DNA of 6,796 bases, taken from positions 1 to 6,796 of the forward strand of contig QGUQ01000104.1 of NCBI GenBank assembly GCA_003242195.1. The letters run 5' to 3'. The DNA comes from Bacillota bacterium (GTDB lineage: Bacteria; Bacillota; Sulfobacillia; Thermaerobacterales; Thermaerobacteraceae). How positions within the stretch are numbered: the stretch's first letter is position 1; each line of letters opens with the position of its first letter. The notes under the pieces were generated by a model. It was not told the DNA's origin. It was given only the letters and a program-made list of their open reading frames with translations, and did not search any database. Positions 1 through 6,796 of the stretch are shown in pieces. Made by a program: the position numbers and the translations under genes.

Positions 1-1
1 C

Positions 2-43
2 CGGGTAAGGCGCTTCGTACGGTTCGAGCTCGGTGGATCCTGA
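2..43 (+). CDS. tsf: Elongation factor Ts, C-terminal end only (partial)
   Basis: Reading from base 2 gives RVRRFVRFELGGS followed by a TGA stop at 41-43. EF-Ts proteins commonly end in a motif of the type V-x-R-F-V-R-(Y/F)-x-L-G, which this matches. EF-Ts is the cytosolic nucleotide exchange factor that regenerates EF-Tu-GTP. The position just upstream of pyrH and frr is the usual place for tsf in the rpsB-tsf-pyrH-frr order, which supports the call. Only 13 codons are visible, so the rest of the protein and its start lie to the left of the window. The call rests on a short tail motif plus gene order. Confidence 0.8.
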   Translation, partial: RVRRFVRFELGGS

Positions 44-46
44 ACG

Positions 47-70
47 GGCGGGCCCGGGTCCCGGGCCCCC
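47..70 (+). other. GC-only hairpin between tsf and pyrH
   Basis: Bases 50-58 (GGGCCCGGG) and 60-68 (CCCGGGCCC) are a perfect inverted repeat around a single T. As RNA this folds to an 8-bp all-GC stem with a GTC triloop, and it can be extended by two G-C pairs (47-48 with 69-70) across a bulged C49. It begins a few bases after the tsf stop. No T-tract follows, so it does not look like a standard intrinsic terminator. It could be a transcript-processing, stability or pausing element, but its role is not shown by the sequence. Confidence 0.5.
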
Positions 71-88
71 GTCGTAGCGGTGACAGCC

Positions 89-877
89 ATGGCCGGAAGG
101 GGCAGGGGCAAGGTGGAGGAAGCGCGCAGCACGACGAGCGACACCGCGGCGACGCAGGTGCGGCCGCGCTATAAGCGGGTCGTGCTCAAGCTCTCCGGCG
201 AGGCGCTGGCGGGCGGAGGTTACGGCATCGACCCGGAGATCGTGGACTCCATCGCCCGCCAGGTGCGGGAGGTCGTCGACCTGGGCGTCCAGGTGGCCAT
301 CGTGGTCGGGGGTGGCAACATCTGGCGCGGCGTGCAGGGGAGCGCCAAGGGGATCGACCGGGCCACCTCCGACTACATGGGCATGCTGGCCACGGTGATC
401 AACGCCCTGGCGCTTCAGGACGCCCTGGAGAAGCACGGGGTGGATACCCGCGTGCAGACCGCCATCGAGATGAAGGAGATCGCCGAGCCCTATATCCGCC
501 GGCGCGCCATCCGTCACCTGGAGAAGGGCCGGGTGGTGATCTTCGCGGCCGGCATCGGCAACCCCTACTTCTCCACGGACACCACCGCTGCCCTGCGGGC
601 TGCCGAGATCGAGGCCGAGATCTTCCTCAAGGCGACCAAGGAAGATGGAGTCTACGACGCCGATCCCCGCGTCGATCCTAGCGCGCGCAAGATCGACGAG
701 ATCGACTACCTGGAGATGCTGAATCGCGGGTTGCGGGTGATGGACTCGACGGCCACGTCCCTTTGCATGGAGAACAACATTCCCATCCGCGTCTTCGACC
801 TGCGCGTGCCCGGCAACATCCGGCGAGCCGTGCTGGGTGAGAACATCGGTACATATGTCAGGGGGGAGCCCCGGTGA
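89..877 (+). CDS. pyrH: UMP kinase (uridylate kinase)
   Basis: This cytosolic enzyme phosphorylates UMP to UDP with ATP, in the pyrimidine nucleotide pathway that leads to UTP and CTP. It belongs to the amino-acid kinase fold family and is normally a hexamer. Visible motifs, numbered from the ATG at 89, are the phosphate-binding start VVLKLSGEAL (about 31-40), GGGNIWRG (74-81), RATSDYMGM (91-99), GNPYFSTDTTAALRAAEI (about 157-174) and KATKEDGVYDADP (181-193). The end LGENIGTYV is also typical. At 262 residues it is slightly longer than the usual 235-245, because about 27 polar residues precede the conserved core. The ATG at 89 has GGTGA at 79-83 as a weak Shine-Dalgarno. A GTG at 80 and a GTG at 113 (purine-rich GGAAGGGG at 95-102) are alternatives. 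The stop overlaps the frr start as GTGA, implying translational coupling. Bacterial PyrH is generally feedback-regulated by UTP and modulated by GTP; this is family knowledge. Confidence 0.96.
   Translation: MAGRGRGKVEEARSTTSDTAATQVRPRYKRVVLKLSGEALAGGGYGIDPEIVDSIARQVREVVDLGVQVAIVVGGGNIWRGVQGSAKGIDRATSDYMGMLATVINALALQDALEKHGVDTRVQTAIEMKEIAEPYIRRRAIRHLEKGRVVIFAAGIGNPYFSTDTTAALRAAEIEAEIFLKATKEDGVYDADPRVDPSARKIDEIDYLEMLNRGLRVMDSTATSLCMENNIPIRVFDLRVPGNIRRAVLGENIGTYVRGEPR
861..868 (+). promoter_or_regulatory. Ribosome binding site of frr
   Basis: The purine run GGGGGGAG sits inside the last codons of pyrH, 5 nt before the GTG at 874. It fixes that GTG, which overlaps the pyrH TGA, as the frr start. 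Confidence 0.65.
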
Positions 878-1428
878 TCGACGACATTCTCCAGCGCACC
901 CGGCAGCGTATGGAGGCACGGGTGGAGAACTTCCGCCGCGAGCTGGCGACGGTGCGCGCCGGCCGGGCGACCCCGGCACTCCTGGAGAAGATTCGCGTGG
1001 ACTATTACGGAACGCCGACGCCCATCAACCAGCTGGCCACCATCACCGTTCCCGAACCGCGTATGCTGGTGGTCCAGCCCTGGGATCGGAACGTCATCGG
1101 CGACATCGAGCGGGCCATCGCCAAGTCCGACCTGGGGGTCAACCCGTCCACTGACGGCCAGGTGATCCGCATCGTCCTCCCCCAGCTGACCGAGGAGACG
1201 CGCAACGAGCTGGTCAAGCGCGTGCGCAAGCTGGCCGAGGAGGAACGCGTGGCGGTGCGCAACCTGCGCCGGCAGGCCAACGAGGAGTTGAAGGACCTGG
1301 AGGACGAGGGCGTGTCGGAGGACGAGATCCGCCGCGCCCAGGAGAAGGTGCAGGAGCTGACGGACAAGACCATCGAGCGGATCGACCAGCTACTGGCCGC
1401 CAAGGAGAAGGAGATCCGCGAGATCTAA
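874..1428 (+). CDS. frr: Ribosome recycling factor
   Basis: This cytosolic factor works with EF-G to split post-termination ribosomes and release mRNA and tRNA. The 184-residue product matches the usual length of about 185. Family signatures appear in order: TVRAGRATPALLEKIRVDYYG (26-46), INQLATITVPEPR (51-63), a QPWD segment (68-71), IERAIAKSDLG (78-88), STDGQVIRIVLPQLTEE (92-108) and the basic helix VRNLRRQA (128-135) with conserved R129 and R132. The C-terminal half is rich in E, K and R, as expected for the long three-helix bundle. The start is GTG, overlapping the pyrH stop by 4 nt. The TAA stop overlaps the ATG of the next ORF (TAATG). Adjacency to pyrH is nearly universal in bacteria, and nothing is missing or broken. 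Confidence 0.97.
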   Translation: MIDDILQRTRQRMEARVENFRRELATVRAGRATPALLEKIRVDYYGTPTPINQLATITVPEPRMLVVQPWDRNVIGDIERAIAKSDLGVNPSTDGQVIRIVLPQLTEETRNELVKRVRKLAEEERVAVRNLRRQANEELKDLEDEGVSEDEIRRAQEKVQELTDKTIERIDQLLAAKEKEIREI

Positions 1429-1707
1429 TGCGGGTCACGGATGTGGTGGGCCTGCCGCTGGCCGAGGCCAGGGCCCGTCTCGCCAGGGCGGGTCTTTCCG
1501 TCCATGTGGAGTGGACGGCCGCGCCGGAGGAACCCGCCCGGCGCCGCCGGCGCCAGGTAGGGGAACGGCCGCTGGTCCCGCGGGTGGTAAGGGCCGAACC
1601 GGGGGCCCGGCCCGGCCAGGTCCGCCTGTTGGTGGCCCGCTTTCCGTTGCCGCCGGTGCCGCCCGCCGTGCTGGCGGCGGCCGGCCTGGGAGGAGAGGAC
1701 GCGACCG

Positions 1708-1721
<14 letters not shown>
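1428..1721 (+). CDS. Small single-PASTA-domain protein, function unknown
   Basis: The 97-residue product carries one PASTA-like repeat. The first half, VTDVVGLPLAEARARLARAGLSV (3-25), matches the usual opening V-P-x-V-x-G-x-x-x-x-x-A-x-x-x-L-x-x-A-G-L-x-V. The second half, VVRAEPGARPGQVRLLVAR (53-71), matches the closing V-x-x-Q-x-P-x-x-G-x-x-x-x-x-G-x-V-x-L-x-V strand. An Arg-rich segment (38-42) links the halves, and a Pro/Ala-rich tail follows (73-97). No signal peptide, transmembrane segment or kinase domain is visible. That is odd, because PASTA domains usually sit outside the cell on Ser/Thr kinases or penicillin-binding proteins and bind muropeptides. The ATG overlaps the frr stop. A GGAG at 1410-1413 is rather far away (14 nt), so reinitiation after frr is likely. 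The stop lies 14 nt inside uppS. Third codon positions are strongly G/C, as in neighbouring genes, which supports coding. The domain call is by motif only. Confidence 0.7.
1688..1698 (+). promoter_or_regulatory. Ribosome binding site of uppS
   Basis: GGGAGGAGAGG lies 9 nt before the ATG at 1708, within the last codons of the PASTA ORF. It is one of the strongest Shine-Dalgarno sequences in the window and decides the uppS start. Confidence 0.75.
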
Positions 1722-2552
<831 letters not shown>

Positions 2553-2559
<7 letters not shown>

Positions 2560-3368
2560 AGGCGCGCGTGCTGACGGCCGCGGTCCTCCTGCCACCCGTC
2601 CTGGCCGCCGTGTGGAGTGGTGGATGGCCGCTGGCCGTGCTCGTCGTATTGATAGCCGCCGCGGCGTCCCTGGAGGCGCTGCCGCTGGTTCTGGGAAGTC
2701 CCGTCGCCGAGCCCGGCCCGACAAGCCGGTGGCTGGTGGGGGCCGCCGGCGTCGTGCCGGCGGTGGCGGGGGCGCTGGCTACGGCACGCGGGCCGGGGTG
2801 GGGAGTCGGGGCGGCTACCGCGGCGGCGGCCGTTTGGGTTCTGCTGGCGGCCGTCGCCCCGGTCGGGGAGGCTTGGGAGGGCGGGAAACGGTGGCACTTG
2901 GTGGGTGCGGCGGCGCTTCTCTCCTTCTGGATCGGCTGGCCGCTGGCCCATGTCCTGGCGTTGCGACTGGACGGCCCGTGGGCGCTGCTGGTTCCCCTGG
3001 TCATCGTGTGGGTGCAGGATACCGTCGCCTACTTTGCCGGGCGCGCGTGGGGACGCCGCCGGCTGGCTCCCCGGGTGTCGCCCGCCAAGACGTGGGAGGG
3101 CGCCGTCGCCGGCCTGGTTGCGGGCCTGGTGGCCGCCGTCCTCCTGGCCGAGCCGCTGGCGGCGCGGCCTGTCGCGATGGTGCCGGTGGGCCTCCTGACG
3201 GCCATCGCCGGCCAGGCCGGGGACCTGTTCGAGTCGGCCTGGAAGCGGCGGGCGGGGCGCAAGGACTCGGGCCGCTTGCTTCCCGGCCACGGCGGCGTAC
3301 TGGACCGGATCGACAGCGTCCTGTTTGCCCTTCCGGTGTTCGCATGGAGCGCGGCCCTTTTCTTGTAG
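2553..3368 (+). CDS. cdsA: Phosphatidate cytidylyltransferase (CDP-diacylglycerol synthase)
   Basis: This integral membrane enzyme makes CDP-diacylglycerol and PPi from phosphatidate and CTP, at the branch point to phosphatidylglycerol and other phospholipids. The 271-residue product is mostly hydrophobic Ala/Val/Leu/Trp segments, consistent with about seven or eight membrane helices. The conserved core is visible: VWVQDTVAYFAGRAWG (152-167, Asp 156), LAPRVSPAKTWEGAVAG (171-187) and the family signature from S228 to D254, including KR at 231-232, KD at 237-238, PGHGG (244-248) and DRID (251-254). One signature position usually filled by an aliphatic residue or Phe is Trp here (W230). The likely start is the GTG at 2553, giving M-L-K-A-R; TTG at 2556 is an alternative. 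No strong Shine-Dalgarno is visible, so expression probably depends on coupling to uppS. The stop is TAG at 3366-3368. Confidence 0.94.
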
Positions 3369-3387
3369 CCGGTTCCCGTCTACCGGC
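3368..3387 (+). other. Small hairpin at the end of cdsA
   Basis: GCCGGT (3368-3373) pairs with ACCGGC (3382-3387) around an 8-nt loop, starting on the last base of the cdsA stop codon. A second small stem follows, AGGGA (3396-3400) with TCCCT (3404-3408) around CGA. Only two T residues follow, so neither is a convincing intrinsic terminator. The rest of the 138-nt gap up to the dxr start is G/C-rich. I see no clear promoter and no gene in it. Confidence 0.4.
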
Positions 3388-3490
3388 CGGCGCCCAGGGA
3401 CGATCCCTTCCGGACGGGGCGCCGGGCTGCGAGGGGCGCGCCGCCGGGTCCTGCGCGGAGGGGGCAGGCGGCGAACCACCCCGAGGGAAC

Positions 3491-3498
3491 AGGTGGAG
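3491..3498 (+). promoter_or_regulatory. Ribosome binding site of dxr
   Basis: AGGTGGAG lies 8 nt before the ATG at 3507. It favours that ATG over the in-frame GTG at 3498, which would overlap the site, and over the ATG at 3516. Confidence 0.7.
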
Positions 3499-3506
3499 TG
3501 GCAACC

Positions 3507-4703
3507 ATGGCGGAAATGGGCATCGTCATCCTCGGTAGCACGGGTTCGGTGGGCCGGCAGGCCGTGGACGTGATCGAGCGGCTGCAGGGCCGCTTTCGTG
3601 CCGTCGCCCTGGCCGCGGGTCGGGACGGCGCCACGCTGCTGGAGCAGGTGCGGCGCCTGCGGCCGGAGGCGGTGGCGCTGGCGGACCCCGAGGCCGGACG
3701 CCAGTGGGCTCCCCACCTGGAGCGCGAGGGCGTCCGCGTGCTGGTCGGGCCGGGCGCGGCCGAGGAGGTGGCTGCATGGCCGGGCGCCACACGGGTGCTC
3801 TCGGCCATCACGGGTGCGGCCGGCCTGCGCCCGACGCTGTCGGCCCTGCGGGCCGGGCGGGAGGTGGCGCTGGCCAACAAGGAGTCGCTGGTGGTCGCCG
3901 GCGAGCTGGTGACGCGGCTGGCGGCGGAGCGCGGAACGCGGCTGCTGCCGGTGGACAGCGAGCACTCGGCCCTGTTCCAGTGCCTGGAGGGGCGGGACCC
4001 GGCGGAGGTGGAGCGGCTGATCCTGACGGCTTCGGGGGGACCGTTCCGCGGCTGGGACCGCCGGCGGCTCGCCGCCGTCACGCCGGAAGAGGCGGTGCAC
4101 CACCCCACCTGGCGCATGGGGGCAAAAATCAGCGTCGATTCGGCTACCCTGATGAATAAGGGTCTGGAGGTGATCGAGGCCTACTGGCTGTTCGGGTTGC
4201 CCGCTTCGCGGATCGACGTGCTGGTTCATCCCCAGAGCATCGTTCACGGCCTGGTGGAGTTCCGCGACGGCGCGGTAGCGGGCGTGCTGGGCGTACCCGA
4301 CATGCGGCAACCCATCGAGTACGCCCTGTGCTATCCTGAACGTGGACCCCGCCTGGTCCGGCGTCTGGATCTGGCGTCCGTCGGCTCCCTGACCTTCGAA
4401 CGGCCGGACACCGATACCTTTCCCTGCCTGTCCCTGGCCTACGAGGCGCTGAAGGCAGGGGGTACCGCACCGGCCGTGCTCAACGCGGCCAACGAGGAGG
4501 CGGTCGGGGCTTTCCTGGCCCGCCAGATCTCCTTGCCCGCCATCGCCGACGTCGTGGCGACCGTCCTCGCCCGGCACCGCCCGGAACCCGCGGACACGCT
4601 GGACCGGGTGCTGGCGGCCGACCGGTGGGCGCGGGACGAGGCCCGGCGCGCGGTGGAGGCGATCGGCGCCCGGGCCGGCGGGTGGGGCCCCACAGGCAGG
4701 TGA
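3507..4703 (+). CDS. dxr: 1-deoxy-D-xylulose 5-phosphate reductoisomerase
   Basis: This cytosolic enzyme catalyses the first committed step of the MEP isoprenoid pathway, turning DXP into 2-C-methyl-D-erythritol 4-phosphate with NADPH and a divalent metal. It is the target of fosmidomycin. Motifs, numbered from the ATG at 3507, are the NADPH loop LGSTGSVGRQ (9-18), LANKESLVVAGELV (122-135), the metal/substrate segment PVDSEHSALFQ (148-158, Asp 150 and Glu 152), LTASGGPFR (173-181), the catalytic loop HHPTWRMGAKISVDSATLMNKGLE (about 198-221, third metal ligand Glu 221), VHPQSIVHGLVEF and LNAANEEAVGAFL. The length of 398 residues is normal. It is separated from cdsA by a 138-nt gap, the largest in the window. 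Its TGA lies inside the rseP ribosome binding site. No key residue is missing. It supplies the pathway that IspG continues and UppS draws on. Confidence 0.97.
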   Translation: MAEMGIVILGSTGSVGRQAVDVIERLQGRFRAVALAAGRDGATLLEQVRRLRPEAVALADPEAGRQWAPHLEREGVRVLVGPGAAEEVAAWPGATRVLSAITGAAGLRPTLSALRAGREVALANKESLVVAGELVTRLAAERGTRLLPVDSEHSALFQCLEGRDPAEVERLILTASGGPFRGWDRRRLAAVTPEEAVHHPTWRMGAKISVDSATLMNKGLEVIEAYWLFGLPASRIDVLVHPQSIVHGLVEFRDGAVAGVLGVPDMRQPIEYALCYPERGPRLVRRLDLASVGSLTFERPDTDTFPCLSLAYEALKAGGTAPAVLNAANEEAVGAFLARQISLPAIADVVATVLARHRPEPADTLDRVLAADRWARDEARRAVEAIGARAGGWGPTGR

Positions 4704-4705
4704 TC
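4698..4705 (+). promoter_or_regulatory. Ribosome binding site of rseP, containing the dxr stop codon
   Basis: AGGTGATC matches the 3' part of the full Shine-Dalgarno (AGGAGGTGATC) and places the TTG at 4709 at the ideal distance. The dxr TGA (4701-4703) lies within it, so ribosomes ending dxr would sit on the rseP site. The in-frame GTG at 4700 has only weak purines upstream. Confidence 0.55.
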
Positions 4706-4708
4706 GGC

Positions 4709-5746
4709 TTGACGGTCTTCTGGACGGTGGCCGTCCTGGCGCTTCTCATCGTGATCCACGAGCTCGGGCACTTCTGGGCCGCCAAACGCAAGGGCGTGCT
4801 CGTGTACGAGTTCGCCGTGGGTATCGGCCCCCGCCTGGGCGCAGTACGGCGCGGGGAGACGGAGTATACCTTGCGGCTCCTTCCCCTTGGTGGGTTCGTC
4901 CGCATGGCCGGCATGCAGCCCGGGGAAGAAGGGCTCGAGAAGGTGCCGGTCGAGCGGCGGTTCCTCGAACGCCCGCTGGCCGACCGGGTGAGCATCATCA
5001 CCGCCGGGCCGTTGATGAACGTGGTGCTGGCGGTGTTGCTCTTCGCCCTCGTCTTTGCCGTGGTGGGCGTGCCGCAACCGGTACCCGTGGTGGCCGACGT
5101 GGAACAGGGATATCCGGCCGCCGAGGCCGGCCTGCGCCCGGGTGACCGCATCGTGGCCATCGACGGGCGTGCGGTGGATGACTGGGGCGACGTCGTCACC
5201 ACCGTCCAGGAGGCGGCGGACCGGACGCTGGCGATCACGGTGGAGAGAGAGGGGCGGCAACTGACGCTCCGGGTCACGCCCCGGCCCGACCCTTCGCGTC
5301 CAGGAACCGGCGTGATCGGCATCCGGCCCAAGTTGGAGACCTTGCGGACCGGCATCATCGAGGCCTTGCGGCTGGGAGCCCTCCATACGTTGCGGGTGGC
5401 GGCGGGGTTCGTCCTGGCGTTGATCAACCTGGTGACGGGCCAGGGCGGCATCGACGTGATGGGGCCCGTGGGCATCGGGCAACAGATCGGCGAGGCGGCG
5501 CGGGTCGGCCTCAGCCAGGTGATCCTGCTGGCGGCGGTGCTGTCCGCCAACCTGGCACTGGTCAACCTGCTGCCCATCCCCGCCCTGGACGGCGGGCGGC
5601 TGCTGTTCCTGGCCGTGGAGGGCGTGCGGGGCCGGCCCGTCGATCCGGAGCAGGAAAACTTGGTTCACTTCCTCGGCTTTGCCCTGCTGATGCTGCTGGC
5701 GATCTTCATCACCTACCGGGACATCCTGCGCCTCAACGGATCCTGA
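4709..5746 (+). CDS. rseP: Intramembrane site-2 zinc metalloprotease, RseP/RasP family
   Basis: This membrane-embedded protease performs the second cut of regulated intramembrane proteolysis, typically on anti-sigma factors and leftover signal peptides. Numbered from the TTG at 4709, the first membrane helix (about 3-20) contains the zinc motif HELGH (17-21). LPLGGFVRMAG (58-68) follows, then a second hydrophobic helix (about 97-120) and one PDZ domain (about 125-192, with AAEAGLRPGDRIVAIDGRAV). Two C-terminal hydrophobic segments include NLLPIPALDGGR (286-297), which carries the third zinc-ligand Asp in the LDG motif. The 345 residues and single PDZ domain fit Gram-positive RasP better than the two-PDZ E. 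coli RseP. The start could instead be the GTG at 4700, which overlaps the dxr stop as GTGA. The dxr-rseP adjacency is widely conserved. The natural substrate cannot be inferred here, since no anti-sigma gene lies in the window. Confidence 0.95.
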   Translation: MTVFWTVAVLALLIVIHELGHFWAAKRKGVLVYEFAVGIGPRLGAVRRGETEYTLRLLPLGGFVRMAGMQPGEEGLEKVPVERRFLERPLADRVSIITAGPLMNVVLAVLLFALVFAVVGVPQPVPVVADVEQGYPAAEAGLRPGDRIVAIDGRAVDDWGDVVTTVQEAADRTLAITVEREGRQLTLRVTPRPDPSRPGTGVIGIRPKLETLRTGIIEALRLGALHTLRVAAGFVLALINLVTGQGGIDVMGPVGIGQQIGEAARVGLSQVILLAAVLSANLALVNLLPIPALDGGRLLFLAVEGVRGRPVDPEQENLVHFLGFALLMLLAIFITYRDILRLNGS

Positions 5747-5770
5747 ACCGGCGTGGCCGCCGGTACCGGC
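5747..5770 (+). other. Overlapping hairpin and palindrome after rseP
   Basis: Directly after the rseP stop, ACCGGC (5747-5752) pairs with GCCGGT (5759-5764) around a 6-nt loop. The same GCCGGT joins the next ACCGGC (5765-5770) in a perfect 12-bp palindrome. No T-tract follows. The rest of the 121-nt gap to ispG holds more short GC inverted repeats, for example CCCGG (5786-5790) with CCGGG (5801-5805). I see no gene or clear promoter there. In DNA this rich in GC, short inverted repeats also arise by chance. Confidence 0.4.
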
Positions 5771-5854
5771 CGCGCCTTCCGCCTTCCCGGGGCCGGGACT
5801 CCGGGTGCCTGGGCGGGGTGGCCGGCCGGAGGAGGCGCGGGAGCCCGCCTGACC

Positions 5855-5859
5855 GGAGG
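5855..5859 (+). promoter_or_regulatory. Ribosome binding site of ispG
   Basis: GGAGG lies 8 nt before the TTG at 5868. This spacing, and the start of recognisable IspG sequence soon after, decide in favour of the TTG start. Confidence 0.75.
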
Positions 5860-5867
5860 AAGCGACC

Positions 5868-6796
5868 TTGGCCATCGAAATCGGTCCGAAACCGCGACGG
5901 CGATCGGTGACGGTGTGGGTTGGCAAGGTGCCCGTCGGTGGGGGACACCCCATCACCGTCCAGTCCATGACCAATACGGACACCGCCGACGTGGAGGCAA
6001 CAGCGGCGCAGGTCATGGAGCTGGCGCGGGCGGGCAGCGAGCTGGTCCGGATCACCGTGAACCGGGAGGAAGCGGCGGCGGCGGTGCCGCGCATCGTCGA
6101 GAAGGTGCGGGCCGCTGGTTTCGACGTCCCCATCATCGGCGACTTCCACTACAACGGCCACGTGCTCCTCACCCGCTACCCCGAGTGCGCCCGGGCCCTC
6201 GACAAGTACCGCATCAACCCCGGCAACGTCGGCGCACGGCAGAAGGACCGCAACTTCGCCCGCATTATCGAGGTGGCGCTGAAGAACGAGAAGCCGGTGC
6301 GCATCGGGGTCAACTGGGGCTCTCTGGACCAGGAGCTACTGACGCGCCTCATGGACGAGAACGCCCGCCGGCCCCGGCCTCGCACCGCCCGCGAGGTGGT
6401 GCTGGAGGCGATGGTGGAGAGCGCCCTGCGCTCGGCTGAGCAGGCGGAGCGCCTGGGCATGCCCCACGACCGCATCGTGCTCAGCGCCAAGGTGTCGGAG
6501 GTCCAGGACCTGATCGCCGTCTACCGCGAGCTGGCGGCGCGGTGCGATTACCCGCTCCACCTGGGCCTCACCGAAGCGGGCATGGGGATGAAGGGCATCG
6601 TCGCCACCACGGCCGGCCTGGCCGTGCTCCTGCAGGAGGGCATCGGCGATACCATCCGCGTCTCGCTGACGCCGGCCCCCGGCAGCGACCGTGCCGAGGA
6701 GGTGCGGGTGGCCCAGCAGATCCTCCAGTCCCTGGGCCTGCGTTCCTTCATGCCCCAGGTCACCTCGTGCCCGGGTTGCGGGCGCACGGCCAGCAC
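5868..6796 (+). CDS. ispG: 4-hydroxy-3-methylbut-2-enyl diphosphate synthase, N-terminal part (runs off window)
   Basis: This iron-sulfur enzyme reductively converts MEcPP to HMBPP, the second-to-last MEP pathway step. About 309 codons are visible and the frame is open at the right edge. Motifs from the TTG at 5868 are VGGGHPITVQSMTNTDTADVEAT (about 24-46), GDFHYNGH (91-98), KYRINPGNVGA, RIGVNWGSLDQELL (145-158), MDENA (162-166), LSAKVSEVQDL, PLHLGLTEAGMGMKGIVA (Glu 236), GIGDTIRVSLTP and CPGCGRT with Cys 301 and Cys 304, two ligands of the [4Fe-4S] cluster. The third Cys and the last ligand should lie beyond the window. Segments such as DFHYNGH, GVNWGSLD, MDEN and CPGCGRT are characteristic of the Thermus/proteobacterial branch. 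Most Firmicute IspG proteins instead have DIHFDY, GVNAGSL and CPTCGR at these places. A Firmicute-type neighbour order would put proS next. Confidence 0.95.
   Translation, partial: MAIEIGPKPRRRSVTVWVGKVPVGGGHPITVQSMTNTDTADVEATAAQVMELARAGSELVRITVNREEAAAAVPRIVEKVRAAGFDVPIIGDFHYNGHVLLTRYPECARALDKYRINPGNVGARQKDRNFARIIEVALKNEKPVRIGVNWGSLDQELLTRLMDENARRPRPRTAREVVLEAMVESALRSAEQAERLGMPHDRIVLSAKVSEVQDLIAVYRELAARCDYPLHLGLTEAGMGMKGIVATTAGLAVLLQEGIGDTIRVSLTPAPGSDRAEEVRVAQQILQSLGLRSFMPQVTSCPGCGRTAS

Noticed and set aside
3396..3410. Possible intrinsic terminator after cdsA (stem AGGGA/TCCCT)
   Set aside because: The stem is only 5 bp and is followed by just two T residues, which is too weak for a terminator call.
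4439..6136. A 565-codon open frame on the - strand across the dxr end, rseP and ispG start
   Set aside because: It is the antisense shadow of rseP and parts of its neighbours. The product is compositionally biased (His, Gln, Arg, Pro, Gly) with no plausible start context or domain.

Overview
The window is a dense stretch of housekeeping genes, all on the + strand, from a very GC-rich bacterium (roughly 70% G+C by eye, with G/C at most third codon positions). The gene order, end of tsf - pyrH - frr - (small PASTA ORF) - uppS - cdsA - dxr - rseP - ispG, is the translation/isoprenoid/envelope cluster typical of Firmicutes, where proS and polC usually follow. This order combined with such high GC suggests a thermophilic high-GC Firmicute-like lineage, such as the Thermaerobacter or Symbiobacterium type. 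That placement is inferred from gene order and composition, not from a database match.

Layout: positions 2-43 hold the last codons of tsf (EF-Ts). A strong GC hairpin and then pyrH (UMP kinase) follow. pyrH overlaps frr (ribosome recycling factor) by GTGA. frr overlaps a 97-codon ORF by TAATG; this ORF encodes one PASTA-like domain with no visible membrane anchor. That ORF overlaps uppS by 14 nt, and uppS overlaps cdsA by 7 nt. A 138-nt gap with small hairpins separates cdsA from dxr. dxr and rseP are essentially contiguous, and the rseP ribosome binding site contains the dxr stop codon. A 121-nt hairpin-rich gap precedes ispG, which starts at a TTG with a strong Shine-Dalgarno and runs off the right edge.

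Functional logic: Dxr and IspG are enzymes of the MEP pathway, whose IPP/DMAPP feeds UppS to make the undecaprenyl carrier for cell-wall synthesis. PyrH makes UDP, the precursor of UTP and CTP, and CTP is the co-substrate of CdsA in phospholipid synthesis. EF-Ts and Frr serve translation, and RseP is the intramembrane site-2 protease of envelope stress signalling. No convincing T-tract terminator is visible anywhere, so the cluster could be one long transcript.

I found no clearly novel system. The points most worth a second look are the small unanchored PASTA protein between frr and uppS, the Thermus/proteobacterial-type IspG in a Firmicute-type cluster, and the GC hairpins in the three intergenic gaps.
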